This document shows positions 10,639 through 21,699 of a stretch of 64,000 nt of DNA, piece after piece (within the stretch, counting starts at the first letter, position 1; every line of letters begins with the position of its first letter). The notes under the pieces are model-generated. The model did not search any database, was not told the origin of the DNA, and was given only the letters and a program-made list of their open reading frames with translations. Location of the stretch: assembly GCA_039583875.1 (NCBI GenBank), contig CM077162.1, forward strand, positions 165,063,220 through 165,127,219, written 5' to 3'. The position numbers and the translations under genes were made by a program. Source of the DNA: Platanthera guangdongensis. Taxonomy: Eukaryota; Streptophyta; Magnoliopsida; Asparagales; Orchidaceae.

Positions 10639-12894
10639 ATGGCTCCAAGGACGACTGCAGGGTTGGTCTCTGGCTGCGAGCTGGTTCGAACTGGATTTTC
10701 TCATGCCTCGGATGAATTCCGTAATATCATTCTAATGCTGGAAGAGGCTGGGCTAACCTTCGTCCTGGAGCACCCTTGCAAAATTCTGGACAAAGAGGTG
10801 CTGGAGTTCTTCTCTACCGCAAGACTCCGAGATAGAGACTCCATAATCAAGAGCAAGGTGGCTGGGACAAAAGTAAAGATGTCTGCCAGCAAGCTGACTC
10901 GCTACCTGCAGCTTTCTAGTTCGGAGCAGGAGGACTATCTGGAGGACGAGGACAAAACTAGAACTCTCCTGTTCTGCGGTCTTCCTCGAGGAACTCGATC
11001 AATAAAGAGAAAGGAAATGAATGAAGAAGGGAAGCTCCTCTCTGACATTATCGGAAAAGTGCTCATCTGCAAGCCGGGCTCACATGACCATATCTCAGGT
11101 GATATGTTCAAGATTCTCATAGCTGTTGTCTGCCGCAAGAGGTTCAACTGGGGGGAGTTGCTATTCGAGAAGATCAAGGACACTCTGAGCACTCCTAGTT
11201 TCGGCCGCATCATAAGTCTATATCTCAACCAGCTCAACGGAGACAAGTTCGACATGAGCAAAGGAGTCCCTCTCCACTACTTGAAAAAGATGGATGCAAG
11301 TGTGCTTGATAGATGGGAGCGGCGTATCGGGCAGCCTGCTGTGGAAGAGCAACAGGAAGTATCTCCAGCAGTCTCCCCCGGTGAAATTCCTGATACCGTG
11401 ACTGCAGGAATCGAGGGGGAGACTCTACCCCCTCATACGGATGTATTACCTGAAATCGCCCAAGTGGCCAGGGATGTTGTGGCCGACATTCAAGAAGAAA
11501 GTGACACTGTGCTGGAGACTGGTGATCAAGAATTAGAAGAAGCTGCTGATATCGATGATTTCTTGGATGAGGATGGACAGGAAGATGAGAATGAGGGACA
11601 TGAAGTATTTGAGACTCCGGATCCTGTTGAACCTCCATCTGACAAGTCTGCACCCGTGGAGGGGGAGTTAGATAAATTTATAGAGGCCGCCAACATTCCT
11701 CCTTTAGAGCCAGTGATTGTATCCAGTTCTACCGATGCGTCTGCTGAAGAGCAAGAGCAAGGCCAAGAAGTGCCTCCGACTATACCGTTACGAGATGAGC
11801 TGGCCACTCACACGGTCAATGTCATTCAAGGTATAGTGAATGAACTTAAAGCTTCTTTTGATACAGCTCAGAAAACACTGTTGAAAAGGATTAAGACTTC
11901 TGAAAATCTCATGCTTAAGAATATGGTGGAAATCAACCATAAACTGGACGTAATGGAGAAGAAATTTGAAGAGAAGTATACCGCGGCCGGCGAAGCTGTC
12001 ACACTCTTAATGGCCGGCTTAAAAAAGAATACTGATACTCTGGCTGTCGTAAATCAGAACGCACACGTTGTAGCCAACAACATTCAGAAGTTTGATGGTA
12101 ATATGGTCACTTTAAATGCCAATCAGCAGGCCCTGATCACTGAATTCACCAAGACCACGAAGCATATTGATGACTCCCTGCACTCATATGCCAACTGCAT
12201 AGCTGTCGAAGCCAAAAAGGGGGAGAAAGAGTATATAGCTAAGTTGGCAGAGCTTCAAGAAAGCATGAGCACACACTTCGCCCAATCAAGCAAATATGTC
12301 TATGAGAGCTGCTGGTGGATGCTCCAACAGGCGCTAGGTACGTTAGGCGTCGTTCTGCCTGACAATCCTGCCGGTATTCATGTCCCTGAGACATCTAAGG
12401 CCGCTGAGGAAGTAAGTGTTGCTGAGGATGTAAGTGCAAGTGCTGCAGATATTCCCACAAATGACGCTGATGCTAGGGCTCTCTCCAAAGGTAAACTGAG
12501 GAGCATGTTTGACCAAGAGGCCTTAGCAAAAGCCAGGGGAAAGAGAAAAGTTCAAGAAGGGACCTCCAAGGAGACACAGGCTGCAAAGAGAACTCGAATG
12601 AATGAGGAGGATGTACGAAATGAAAGGTGGTGTCCAGTTTCAAGGAACATCATCTTAGACACCTTCTGGCTGCAAGAAAGAGGAGAGATCAATCGAAACG
12701 AAGTATATAGCCAGTATGAGTGGAAAACGCACAAAACGTTTGAAGCGAAACGCAACATCTTTTTCAGAAACAACAAGGATCCAGATAAAGTTGCTCCTCC
12801 TAGGTATTACCCGAAGCCCAAAGAATACATGGAGAGGCAAAGCAAGAAGTACTTGGCTCAAAATCCTAAGGGTGACTTAGCTAAGGAAAAATAG
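10639..12894 (+). CDS. ORF2 of element F: large protein of unknown function, env-like position
   Basis: An open frame of 752 codons begins at ATG 10639 (MAPRTTAGL); an in-frame ATG lies two codons upstream. The first 230 residues form a compact domain including MFKILIAVVCRKRFNWGELL and FGRIISLYLNQL. By its pattern I think it is related to the 'putative plant transposon protein' domain, but I could not test this. A long acidic, proline-containing linker follows (about 240-390), then a predicted coiled coil (about 400-590) and a basic tail with nuclear-signal-like RGKRKVQE and AAKRTRMNEED. No signal peptide or membrane segment is evident, so a true envelope role is unlikely. No catalytic motif is recognised. 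It is one of only two long undamaged frames in F. Confidence 0.75.
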   Translation: MAPRTTAGLVSGCELVRTGFSHASDEFRNIILMLEEAGLTFVLEHPCKILDKEVLEFFSTARLRDRDSIIKSKVAGTKVKMSASKLTRYLQLSSSEQEDYLEDEDKTRTLLFCGLPRGTRSIKRKEMNEEGKLLSDIIGKVLICKPGSHDHISGDMFKILIAVVCRKRFNWGELLFEKIKDTLSTPSFGRIISLYLNQLNGDKFDMSKGVPLHYLKKMDASVLDRWERRIGQPAVEEQQEVSPAVSPGEIPDTVTAGIEGETLPPHTDVLPEIAQVARDVVADIQEESDTVLETGDQELEEAADIDDFLDEDGQEDENEGHEVFETPDPVEPPSDKSAPVEGELDKFIEAANIPPLEPVIVSSSTDASAEEQEQGQEVPPTIPLRDELATHTVNVIQGIVNELKASFDTAQKTLLKRIKTSENLMLKNMVEINHKLDVMEKKFEEKYTAAGEAVTLLMAGLKKNTDTLAVVNQNAHVVANNIQKFDGNMVTLNANQQALITEFTKTTKHIDDSLHSYANCIAVEAKKGEKEYIAKLAELQESMSTHFAQSSKYVYESCWWMLQQALGTLGVVLPDNPAGIHVPETSKAAEEVSVAEDVSASAADIPTNDADARALSKGKLRSMFDQEALAKARGKRKVQEGTSKETQAAKRTRMNEEDVRNERWCPVSRNIILDTFWLQERGEINRNEVYSQYEWKTHKTFEAKRNIFFRNNKDPDKVAPPRYYPKPKEYMERQSKKYLAQNPKGDLAKEK

Positions 12895-13118
12895 TCAAAA
12901 ACTTATAGCTTGTCACTTTGTCTTAAGAACATTTAATGATTATTGTTGTCATAGAAACAATTCTGGATTATATGTGTATATATATTTGAATTTGTGAATG
13001 ACTCAAGTCCTGATCTGATTGCATATATTCTCTTGTGTTGCATGTTTAATTTCTGAATGCAATGTTTATTATTTGATATGTGTTATTCATCTTAGCTAGT
13101 AGGGTTTTAGCTTCGTCA
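12895..13118 (+). other. Element F 3' untranslated segment
   Basis: AT-rich non-coding sequence between the ORF2 stop and the polypurine tract; nothing else is seen in it. Confidence 0.7.
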
Positions 13119-13131
13119 AATAGGGGGAGAT
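13119..13131 (+). other. Polypurine tract of element F
   Basis: AATAGGGGGAGAT lies directly before the TGTTGGG start of the right LTR, in the position and composition expected for the plus-strand primer. Confidence 0.9.
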
Positions 13132-14770
13132 TGTTGGGTATTGTATCCACGATTACCTAGATTTGAGGAAGCCATCTATCAAGCTAAGATGAATTCACAA
13201 TGTATTTGATGAAACATCTTAAGTTGTACTTGCAGCTCCTCCACGCTAAGTGCACACCAATGTCAGGGTGCAGTAGGTCAATATACACGGGTCTGCAAGA
13301 CGTAATCCCTCGTTGAGCAGATCAGTGTGTTGGCCTACGTGTACTCTCTCTATTGGAGTGCACTTACTTTCAAGTACAGGGCCGTTCATATGCAAGAGAA
13401 GACAAGGAGCATGGATGGGTCAAGGAGCAGCTCCAGGGTGGAAGACGAAAATTCGTCCAAGGAAAATTCGACGAGAATCACCAAGTGATTCTCGCCGATT
13501 CGACGAGAATCACTAGTGATTCTCGCCGAATCGACGAGAATCATTAGTGATTCTCGCCGACTCCTTCTGGCTACCTCAAAACGATGCCAAGTAAGATTCG
13601 ACGAGAATCACTAGTGATTCTCGCCGAACCAGTGGCCAAGCAGCTCATCTATACAAAGTGAAATTCGTTGAGAATCAATAAGTGATTCGGCGAGAATCAC
13701 TAACGATTCTCGACGAATCGTCGAGAATCACTTGGTGATTCTCGCCGATTCGTCGAGAATCGCCTGCGATTCTCGCCGATTTTCACTTAGCGTTTTCTCA
13801 GGATGCTGCTGGACCGGAGTCTGCCTCAGGACTAGTTTGAACCGGACTTAGGGATTTCTAGTGTGGGTCCCACAAACGGTCATATTGGAATTATCTACAG
13901 TATATATATTCCAGTATTTTGAACAGTAAAAGCCCCGAAGAAAAGAAAAAGAAGCTGAGCCGCGACGTAACCCTAGATTCGCGATTTCTCTCCTCCGCCG
14001 CCGTCGCGCTCGGGCAAGTACGTCGCCGCCGCTGATCGTTCTTCTTCCTGATCTCCGGCGACAGAAGCCTAGCAAGGCTTGAGTCTCACGCGTCTATCCA
14101 GAGATCTCTTGTCTCTCGATTTGTTGACCGGGAAAAACTCCTCCGTCCGAATCGATCGAGACGACCGATCCTAGAGTGACCGTTGGTAGACCTAGTTTGC
14201 TTCGCTACGAAGTTTGGATCTCCAAGTTCAGCAGCCGCTCATCATCGTAGCCGCCGATCCCGAAGCTAGCCGCCGCTCGTGTGCCGCCGCCGGTTCCGGG
14301 GAGATCCTCTCCAAGAGAGACCGAGGTTGTAGACTCTTCATCGACTTCAAGAACACGTCGTCGAACGAAGAGGAACACCGTAGTCTCCAAAAGAAGTTTG
14401 TATCTCGTGTACATTCTATATTTTCTTTTGTTGTAAAGGAACTTTTGTTCCGTGTTGTAAGTGTTGGGTGCAACCCGTTTTGTGGGAGTGTTGACTCTCA
14501 CGTGTGGAAGGGTTCCTTCCGATAGTGCAGGGATTGGATTTCAATCCCGTTGGAGAAGTGACCGAGTCGTCCCTTGTTGGGGAGATAGGTCGAAGGGGGG
14601 AAAGTGGATGTACCCAAGTCGGGGAACCACTATAAATTGCCTGTGTATTCTGTGTGCTGTGCTTTTTTATTTTTATTGTGCAGTTACGTTCGTAAATTCC
14701 GCAAAAGCGCTACTCGTCACCTATTCCCCCCCCCCATAGGTGCACATAGCTGACACTAGGTGGACTTTCA
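13132..14770 (+). mobile_element. Element F 3' LTR (1639 bp)
   Basis: It matches the left LTR along its length, with scattered single-base changes and one extra GAGAATCAC palindrome unit near 13505-13550. It ends TTTCA, followed by the GATAT target duplication. Confidence 0.95.
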
Positions 14771-14775
14771 GATAT
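14771..14775. repeat. Target-site duplication GATAT, right copy (element F)
   Basis: It follows the CA end of the right LTR exactly and matches 5957-5961. Confidence 0.95.
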
Positions 14776-15374
14776 GTAATGTGACGGGCGTGATATGTAA
14801 TGTGACGGGCGTGACTGGGAAAAAAGAAGATTTCGACTTTTTTCTAGAATTTTTCGTCGAACGGAATTCCATGCTTGTCACACCCGTGACCAATAAAGGT
14901 CACGCCCGTGACTGTAATGGAAGTCTAACTGAGAATTATGATCGACGAAAACAAAACAGCGTCCGACGAAACAGGTATCGGTCTCTGTCACTCCTGTGAC
15001 CCACAGGTCACGGCCGTGACATCAACGAGAGATGAACGAAAAAAGCGCTCGATGAAACCAGTTCGGGTTTCGCAAGACGAAACAAACACGCCTCTGTCAC
15101 GCCCATGACCAACAGGTCACGACCGTGACATGGGCGTGTACGAACAGAATTGCAAAATTTTTTTGTTTTTTTGTTGTTGTTTTTTTTTCTTTTTTGTGTT
15201 TACATATTATTTATATTTTTTTAACAGAAAGATAATAAACTAAATAAATATTACTGATATGAAGTAATCACATGAACATGACATTCGAACCCGACTAATC
15301 ATCATGTAGCAATGAACCATCAAATCTGCAAAAACTCAAATATAAAATGAAAATAAAAAAGAAAGGATAACCAT
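14776..15374 (-). other. Athila internal spacer with palindromes, right half
   Basis: This continues the Athila spacer beyond element F. CACGCCCGTG and TGACGGGCGTGA words occur in both orientations between 14776 and 15140, then a T-rich run and AT-rich DNA. No coding frame is seen. Confidence 0.7.
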
Positions 15375-15437
15375 GGGGTGCCTCCCATAAGCTCTTTGTT
15401 TATGTCCGTTGAGCTCGACCATTGTGGTGTGTGCTTA
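15375..15437 (-). other. Post-pol tag of the Athila element at the RT-IN deletion scar
   Basis: On the minus strand this reads GGTCGAGCTCAACGGACAT, then AGAGCTTATGGGAGGCACC. That is the segment usually found just after the integrase C-terminus in Athila/Tat elements (GTCGAGCT... GGGAGGCAACCCA). Here it follows the protease directly, so RT, RNase H and integrase have been deleted between the two. Confidence 0.55.
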
Positions 15438-16226
15438 CTACGTTATGGGCTTTTTGGATAGATAAGCCGACACAAATACGGGAAGTTTGGAACCCTCCAC
15501 TAGAGATAAATATTGTAAATGATCTGCTAGTTGTCTAAGTTCTAAAGTTGGAGGTTCCTCACACAAAGATTGGAAGCGGTCACTACCTAATTCTAGAGTT
15601 TCTACAATAGGTGCGTGTTTGACAAAATTGATATTACTGTTTTCAATATATATTAAATTTAAACTTTCAAAAAAATTTTCATGAAAAATAGGCGAATAAA
15701 CATTTTTAGGATACAAAACAGAGTCTTCTTCGGGAGAAGCCTCCAAAAAGAAACATGAGTCGTCATTATAGAGTGTATTTTTCATAGATGATTCAATCGT
15801 AAAAGAAACTTCTTCATCTCCGACACTAAGGAGAAGTTTACCATTACTAACATCTATAATGGCGCGTGGGTTGGCGAGAAAAGGGCGACCGAGAATAAGC
15901 GGAACCTCATTGTCCTCTTCTATGTCAAGGACGACAAAATCTACCGGAAAGATAAATTTGTCAACTTTGACAAGCACATCCTCAATAATACCCATAGGGT
16001 ATGTTATAGACCGATCCGCCAATCGAAGTGCCTAGATCGGTCAACGCATGTTTTACTGATAAATCGCCAAATAGACAAGGAATAGAGAAACTACCTTGAT
16101 CGGTTAGTTTCTTAGGCAATTTATTAAGTAAAACCGCCGAACACTCTGCATTCAACTGAACCGTGGAGATATCCTCAAGTTTCTTTTTATTTGTTAAAAG
16201 ATCCTTAAGGTACTTAGCATACCTCG
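15438..16226 (-). pseudogene. Athila gag-protease relic
   Basis: Two overlapping minus frames. The upstream one carries YAKYLKDLLTNKKKL, ECSAVLLNKLPKKLTDQGSF and SIPCLFGD, then ALTDLGTSI, the aspartic-protease active-site line of Athila elements (usually ALCDLGASINLMP). The other continues with ADRSITYPMGIIEDVLVKVD, VPLILGRPFLANPRAIIDV and VGDEEVSF, a classical retropepsin-like fold. About 30 residues are missing between them near 16015, which shifts the frame. The 3' end (LPVFVSAYLSKKPIT) is the linker before RT, and RT is absent. The 5' side, with most of gag, was severed by insertion of the family A array at 16227. Confidence 0.8.
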
Positions 16227-18182
16227 TGTAACACCCCCATCTGTCGCATGGCATATAACAGAAGGTCCAGCTGAAACCCGACGCCATATACCACAGACAG
16301 TCGGAAGGGTTACCAAATGATTATACAAACTGTCCAATTAAGACTACTCGTCCTATACAGAGCATTCTAACGAAAGCTTTTAAAGTTGAAAAAAACCAAA
16401 TCTTAAATCCAAAACATATGAATGTCCACGACCACAACCACAGGAATGAAACCCAAATACACTGAAAAGGTACATGGCCTTATGGCCTTACAACTGTTCA
16501 CTTAACAAAATAGTATTTTACATACATCGGCTCGCAGGCCGACCACACATGATAAAAGTAAAAACAACTATTCTACGGCCTTCTAGGGCCAGCACAGCAA
16601 CATGGGCTCTAGCCCGCTATTTGGCACTCAGCTCCGCAGCACCTGCAAGCACATACCACCGCACTGTGGCAAACAAATCAACGGTCAGCTAAAAGCCGAC
16701 CAAATTATAACGACCCAGCCCCTTAATTGGGACGACGGTGCTCTTTCCCTGCAATTCATTAGCCCAGCTAAACAATAAAATGCAACTATAAAGTTCGCCA
16801 CAGGTGTAGGCTCGCACGGCCAAACACCCCGTGCACTCAGGGCACATTCACTGTGAATCCTGACCAATCAGTGTCTTCACCACCACCCCCAGGATGGCAA
16901 CAACATGTGAGAATTTAGCCTTTCTGACCACCGTCTAAGGCTCCGACTATGCCAACGGCCAGTCCCCGTCTTCGGGTCTCTCGCACCGAACCACATAGCC
17001 TAGGTCCAATTCCACTTGCCCGTTGCTCACGCCGCATATACAATTTAAGTCCTATGCGCGGGCCAAGCTTCTCTCGGATCCCAAAATTTCCAAACAATCT
17101 CATAACCCAGTTATGATTAAGGCCGGTTCCCAGACCGCCAAGTTAGCAGAACACGTTTCCGCTCAATTTTTCGGGTGCGTCTTGAAGCTAACCTCCAAGG
17201 ATCCCTGCTGCAATCTACCGCGTAGAAACCCGAAAAACCCAAAGCATTGAGTCTTCTCCGGCAAATCATATCAAATACAACATCACCGATCCAGACGATA
17301 TACGTCCGGGTAGGCTTCACACACAATTCCTATGCCCGTACTTATGATTCCAGACTCTATATGCAACACAAGGGGGACTATTCACATCAACCCCAAGGAA
17401 CACCGCGCACTCACCGCACACTCGCGGGAGCGGGATTCCCTATGTAGAAAGAAAGAGCTTCACATGCTCAAGTTGAGAATCGTTACCCTTGTAGTTCGTT
17501 TTGGTGTCATGGAAAAACCACACGGACAGAACTCTTCGCAACAAACTTTCCTCCACGGATCCGCTCTCAGATTTCGAAACGGTGCTCCGATGCTCTGCCG
17601 GCGGCCGGAAACGTCCTTCTTCTTCCTCTTCTCTCTAACACCTTGGAAAGAGAAAGTCTTGGAGAGAAATGAGGGATTAACTCCCCTATTCCTGGCCTTA
17701 ACAAAGCAGGAACTCATCTGGGCCGTTGGATCATAATTAAAGAAAACGAACGGCTCAGATCTGCACAAACTTTCCTAGACCTGGGCCGCACATGGCTTGG
17801 CACACGGCCGTGTCCCAGGCCATGTGCCTCGATCCAGGAACGATCGTCGAACACAGAAAAGACACACGGGATCAGACACGCTAGTGTCCAGCCTGATACG
17901 CCGGTGTCGGGTCTGTCGACACGCCCGTGTCCGGGGGCGTGTCACGCATAACCGCCACACCAACCGAGGTACTGACACGGGTAGGCACACGCCCGTGTAC
18001 AATGACACGCCTGTATCACGAAACCGTGTTCCTGGACGTGTCCTTCTCGGGATGAAAATGGCCAAAAATCACCAGCCAGACACGGCCTTGGACACGCCCG
18101 TGTCCTAGGCCGTGTACCCCTTTACAGGCACCAAAAACCCCTTTTTCGCGACCGACTCAAATACAAATTTCTGGGCGTTACA
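16227..18182 (-). mobile_element. Family A LTR1 (1956 bp)
   Basis: It starts TGTAACACCCCC and ends GGGCGTTACA, followed by the complement of a polypurine tract (18184-18194, CTCTCCCCCAC). It is the 3' LTR of interior 1. The junction with Athila sequence is at 16226/16227. Confidence 0.93.
17790..18115. repeat. GACACGCCCGTGTC palindrome cluster in family A LTR1
   Basis: Repeated ACACGCCCGTGT and ACACGGCC/GGCCGTGT words form nested inverted repeats. The compound unit near 18080-18115 pairs over about 16 bases each side. Equivalent clusters lie in LTR2 (about 30760-31085) and LTR3 (about 37610-37930). Confidence 0.85.
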
Positions 18183-18235
18183 ACTCTCCCCCACTTAAGG
18201 AATTTCGACCCGAAATTAACTAAAGGTACACAAAT

Positions 18236-21200
18236 CTAAATGATACCTGAGTAGAATAACTCGGGGTATTCCTCCAATATAGCTTGCTCTCGCTCCCAAG
18301 AAATCTCCTCACGTCCGTAATTGTCCAAACGGACTTTAACCATTCAGACCTCCTTGTTGCGGAGTCGTTTCACTGCAACATCTTCAATTCGTACTGGCTT
18401 GACCCTTGTGGTCAACTCGTAATCAACTGGTACTTGATTATCCGCAATGATCTGCGAAGGCTCTTGCACCGCCTTACGTAACACCGATATGTGTAACACA
18501 TCATGTAGCCCACTCAATTCCACCGACAGCTTCAATCTATACGCCGCCTCGCCAACACGCTCCAGGATTTCAAATGGTCCAAGGTAACTTGGACTCAGCT
18601 TCTTCAAGCATCGAACCCGCGATACGCCCTCTAACGGCTTGATTTTTAGATACACCATGTCGCCAACACCCAACTCCACGCTCTTATGCTTGGCGTTGTA
18701 ATACTTTGCCTGCCTGTCCTGAGCGATCTTCAATCTTTCCTGAATTGTCCGTATCATTGAGGTGGCATCTTCCACCGCTTGACGCTTATACAACTTCGAT
18801 TCGCCTGCCTCCAACCAAGATAACGACGTACGACACTTCCTCCCGTACAAGGCTTCGAAAGGCGCCATACCAATACTTGCCTGAAAGCTGTTGTTGTACG
18901 TAAACTCCACCATGTACAGGTGATCTTCCCACTGCTTTCCAAAATCTAGGATGCACATGCGAAGCATGTCTTCCATCATCCGGTTGACCCTCTCGGTTTG
19001 GCCATCCGTCTACGGGTGAAAGGTTGTACTGAACTTTAGCTTAGTTCCCAACAAACTATGCACCAACCTCCAATCCTTCGACGTAAAGCGTCCATCCCAG
19101 TCACTAACAATACTGCGGAGCACACCATGCAATCGTACAATATTTTCCACGTAGAGTTTGGCTAACATTTCCACTGGATCTTCCTTCCTGTTCGGAATAA
19201 AGTGCGACACCTTTGTCAACCTATCTACGACTACACATATGACGTCGTTTCCCTTCTGCGACTTCGGCAAGCTATGCACAAAATCCATAGATATGTCGTC
19301 AAATTTCCATTCTGGGATAGGGACGGGCTTCAAGAAACCTCCGTGCTTCTGGCATTCCGCCTTCACCAATGCGCAAGTACGACACTTGGCCACATAAAGT
19401 GCTACATCCTTCTTTAAACCCGACCACCAGAATAATTTCCTCATGTCTCTATACATCTTCGTGCTTCCCAGGTGGATTGAGTACTTGGCATGATGAGCCT
19501 CATACATCAACTCCTCCTGAAGATTATCCGCACTAGGAATGCATAGGCGACCGTCCTTCCTTAGCAACCAATCCTCAACAGCAAACTGGGATTTTGACCC
19601 ATCCAAAGATTCTTCCAAGATCTGTTTCATGTTGTTATCCTGAACCAAAGCCCGGCGAACTCTATCAGCTAGGTCACACTGCACCTCTGTCCAAAATAGT
19701 TTCGCCTCAGTACTAGATTGCTTGTCAACGCAAGATATCTCCAAAGCCTCCAATTCATGGATCAATCTCTCATCATGTACCGATAACCAATTGGCCTGTG
19801 CCGGAGTCCTGCGACTCAACGCATCCGCCACTGCATTTCCCTTCCCAGGCACATAATGTATCTTGAAGGTGTAGTCCCCTAAGAACTCCATCCACCTCCG
19901 CTGCCTCATGTTCAGATCCTTTTTGTCCAACAGGTACTTCAAGATCTTATGATCGGTGTAAATATCGACCTTCACACCGTACAGATAATGCCTCCAAAGC
20001 TTTAGAGCAAATATCACGGCCACTAACTCTAAGTCATGGACCGGATAATTCCTCTCATGAACCTTCAGTTGTCGTGAACCATAGGCTATCACTATCCCAT
20101 GCTGTAGCAGAACACAACCCAAACCATTGCCCGAAGCATCACTATAGATCTCGAACCCTTCGGTTCCACTTGGGGAACATAAAATAGGCGCTGTAGTCAA
20201 CCACCTCTTCAAATCTTCAAAAGCCCGTTCGCACTACGAAGACCACACAAACTTTTGATCCTTTCTTGTCAACGTAGTGAGTGGTAGCGCTATCCGCGAG
20301 AAGTTCTCTATGAAGCGCATGTAGTAGCCAGCAAGCCCCAGAAAACTTCGGACCTCCGCCACTAAAGTCAAAGCAGGCCACTCCCTTATCGCCACTATCT
20401 TCGCCGGATCCACAGCTATCCCTTCTCCACTAACAACATGACCAAGAAATGCTATCGAGGATAACCAAAATTCACACTTGGAGAACTTAGCATACAACTA
20501 ATTCCTCCTCAACGTCTCCAACACCATGTGTAGATGCTTGTAGTGATCTTCCTCGCACTGCGAGTACACCAGGATATCATCGATAAATACTATCATGAAA
20601 CGATCCAGGTACTCTCTGAACGTCCTATTCATCAGGTCCATAAACACGGATGGCGCATTGGTCAAACCAAACAGCATGACCGTGAACTCGTAATGCCCAA
20701 ACCGCATACTGAATGTTGTCTTTGGGATGTCGCTCTCCCTTATCCTCAACTGATAGTAACCGGACTTTAGATCTAATTTCGAATATACTGTTGACCCAAC
20801 CAACTGATCAAACAGATCGTCAGTCCTCGGAATCGGATACTTATTCTTTTCCGTAAGCTTGTTCAATTCCTGGTAGTCGATACAAAGCCGCAAACTCCCA
20901 TCTTTTTTCTTAACAAAGAGAACTGGTGCGCTCCAAGGCGGCGAACTTGGATGAACATAACCTTGCTCTAGCAACTCTTGTAGTTGCACCTTCAACTCTG
21001 TCATCTCTCTTGGCGCTATCCGATATGGAGAGCGTGACACCGGTTTAGCACCCGGTACCAACTCAATGGTAAAATCAATCTCCCGCTGAGGAGGGGCTCC
21101 TGGGAGATCATCTGGAAACACATCGGGATACTCAGACACAACTGGGATGCTGTCCAAACTAGGCTTAGGCGTCGAAGTCTGCACTAGAGTGACATACAGC

Positions 21201-21621
21201 TCTGCCCCAGACCGGACTGCCTTGATCACCTGAAGGGCCGACATCAAAACTTTCCCTGACCCCTTCATGCCCGCAAAAGTCATCTCCCGATCAGTGTCCA
21301 GACCCAACATAACTTCCTTACGGTTGCAATCGATGCATGCACTCTGCTCCGAGAGCCAATCCATACCGAAGATTACGTCGAACTCCACTAACGGTAGAAT
21401 CAACGATCGCAAATCAAACTCCTGGTCTCCAAACCGAATCTTCACTACGCAGATCGTATCCGCACGCATTGAGCACCCATTGGGCAACAACACATCCAAC
21501 TTGTTTTCTGCCATCGAGGACGGAACTCCGATGCGTGATATAAATTTTTCGAACAAGAAGGAACATGATGCTACCGTATCAAACAGGGCTCTCGCAGGAA
21601 ACTCAAAGATCAACACAAAGC
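18236..21621 (-). pseudogene. Family A interior 1 pol (protease-RT-RNase H-integrase-chromodomain)
   Basis: One continuous minus frame from a predicted splice acceptor to the stop at 18236, interrupted by premature stops at 20498, 20234, 19010 and 18344. Protease reads ALFDTVAS instead of DTGAS, so the active-site glycine is valine. RT shows [26 protein letters not shown]-type fingers and the [10 protein letters not shown] catalytic box. RNase H shows IYSDASGNGLGCV. Integrase has the zinc-binding HAKYSIHLGSTKMY...[11 protein letters not shown] and catalytic MDFVHSLP and SDWDGRF (normally SDRDGRF). A chromodomain-like tail follows. Two stops are CAG to TAG and one is CGA to TGA, as expected from cytosine methylation decay. 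Confidence 0.88.
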
Positions 21622-21699
21622 CTAGCACCTACAAAAGTAAGCTAACAAACAAAAGAGGTAGAAACTATGAAAGTTAAACCACTATAATTTAACTCATAC
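21622..21699 (-). other. Predicted 78 bp gag-pro intron, family A interior 1
   Basis: On the minus strand the donor is ACAG^GTATGAGT at 21700/21699 and the acceptor GTGCTAG^GCTTTGTG at 21622/21621. The gag frame would stop three codons after the donor (ATG AGT TAA). Splicing joins G to GC in phase 1 and continues into the protease frame. The sequence is U-rich. Equivalent introns lie at 34589-34666 and 41304-41381. In the other two copies an upstream TAG is TTG, leaving this acceptor as the conserved one. Confidence 0.6.

Larger units (their letters stand above)
5962..14770 (+). mobile_element. Element F: non-autonomous SIRE-like Ty1/copia element without pol
   Basis: An 8.8 kb complete LTR element with near-identical LTRs (1620 and 1639 bp), a perfect 5 bp target duplication, a tRNA-Met primer site and a polypurine tract. 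It keeps gag (7656-9227) and a second ORF (10639-12894) but has no integrase, RT or RNase H. Only a short protease-start relic near 9267 remains of pol. Placement near SIRE-type copia rests on the gag tail GPNMIWVPKVK, the CWCCGK knuckle and the LTR core shared with element B. It would depend on proteins supplied by a related autonomous element. Few differences between the LTRs suggest a fairly recent insertion compared with family A. Confidence 0.9.

Noticed and set aside
10639..12894. Element F ORF2 as a true viral-type envelope
   Set aside because: No signal peptide or transmembrane segment and a basic nuclear-signal-like tail; only the position is env-like.
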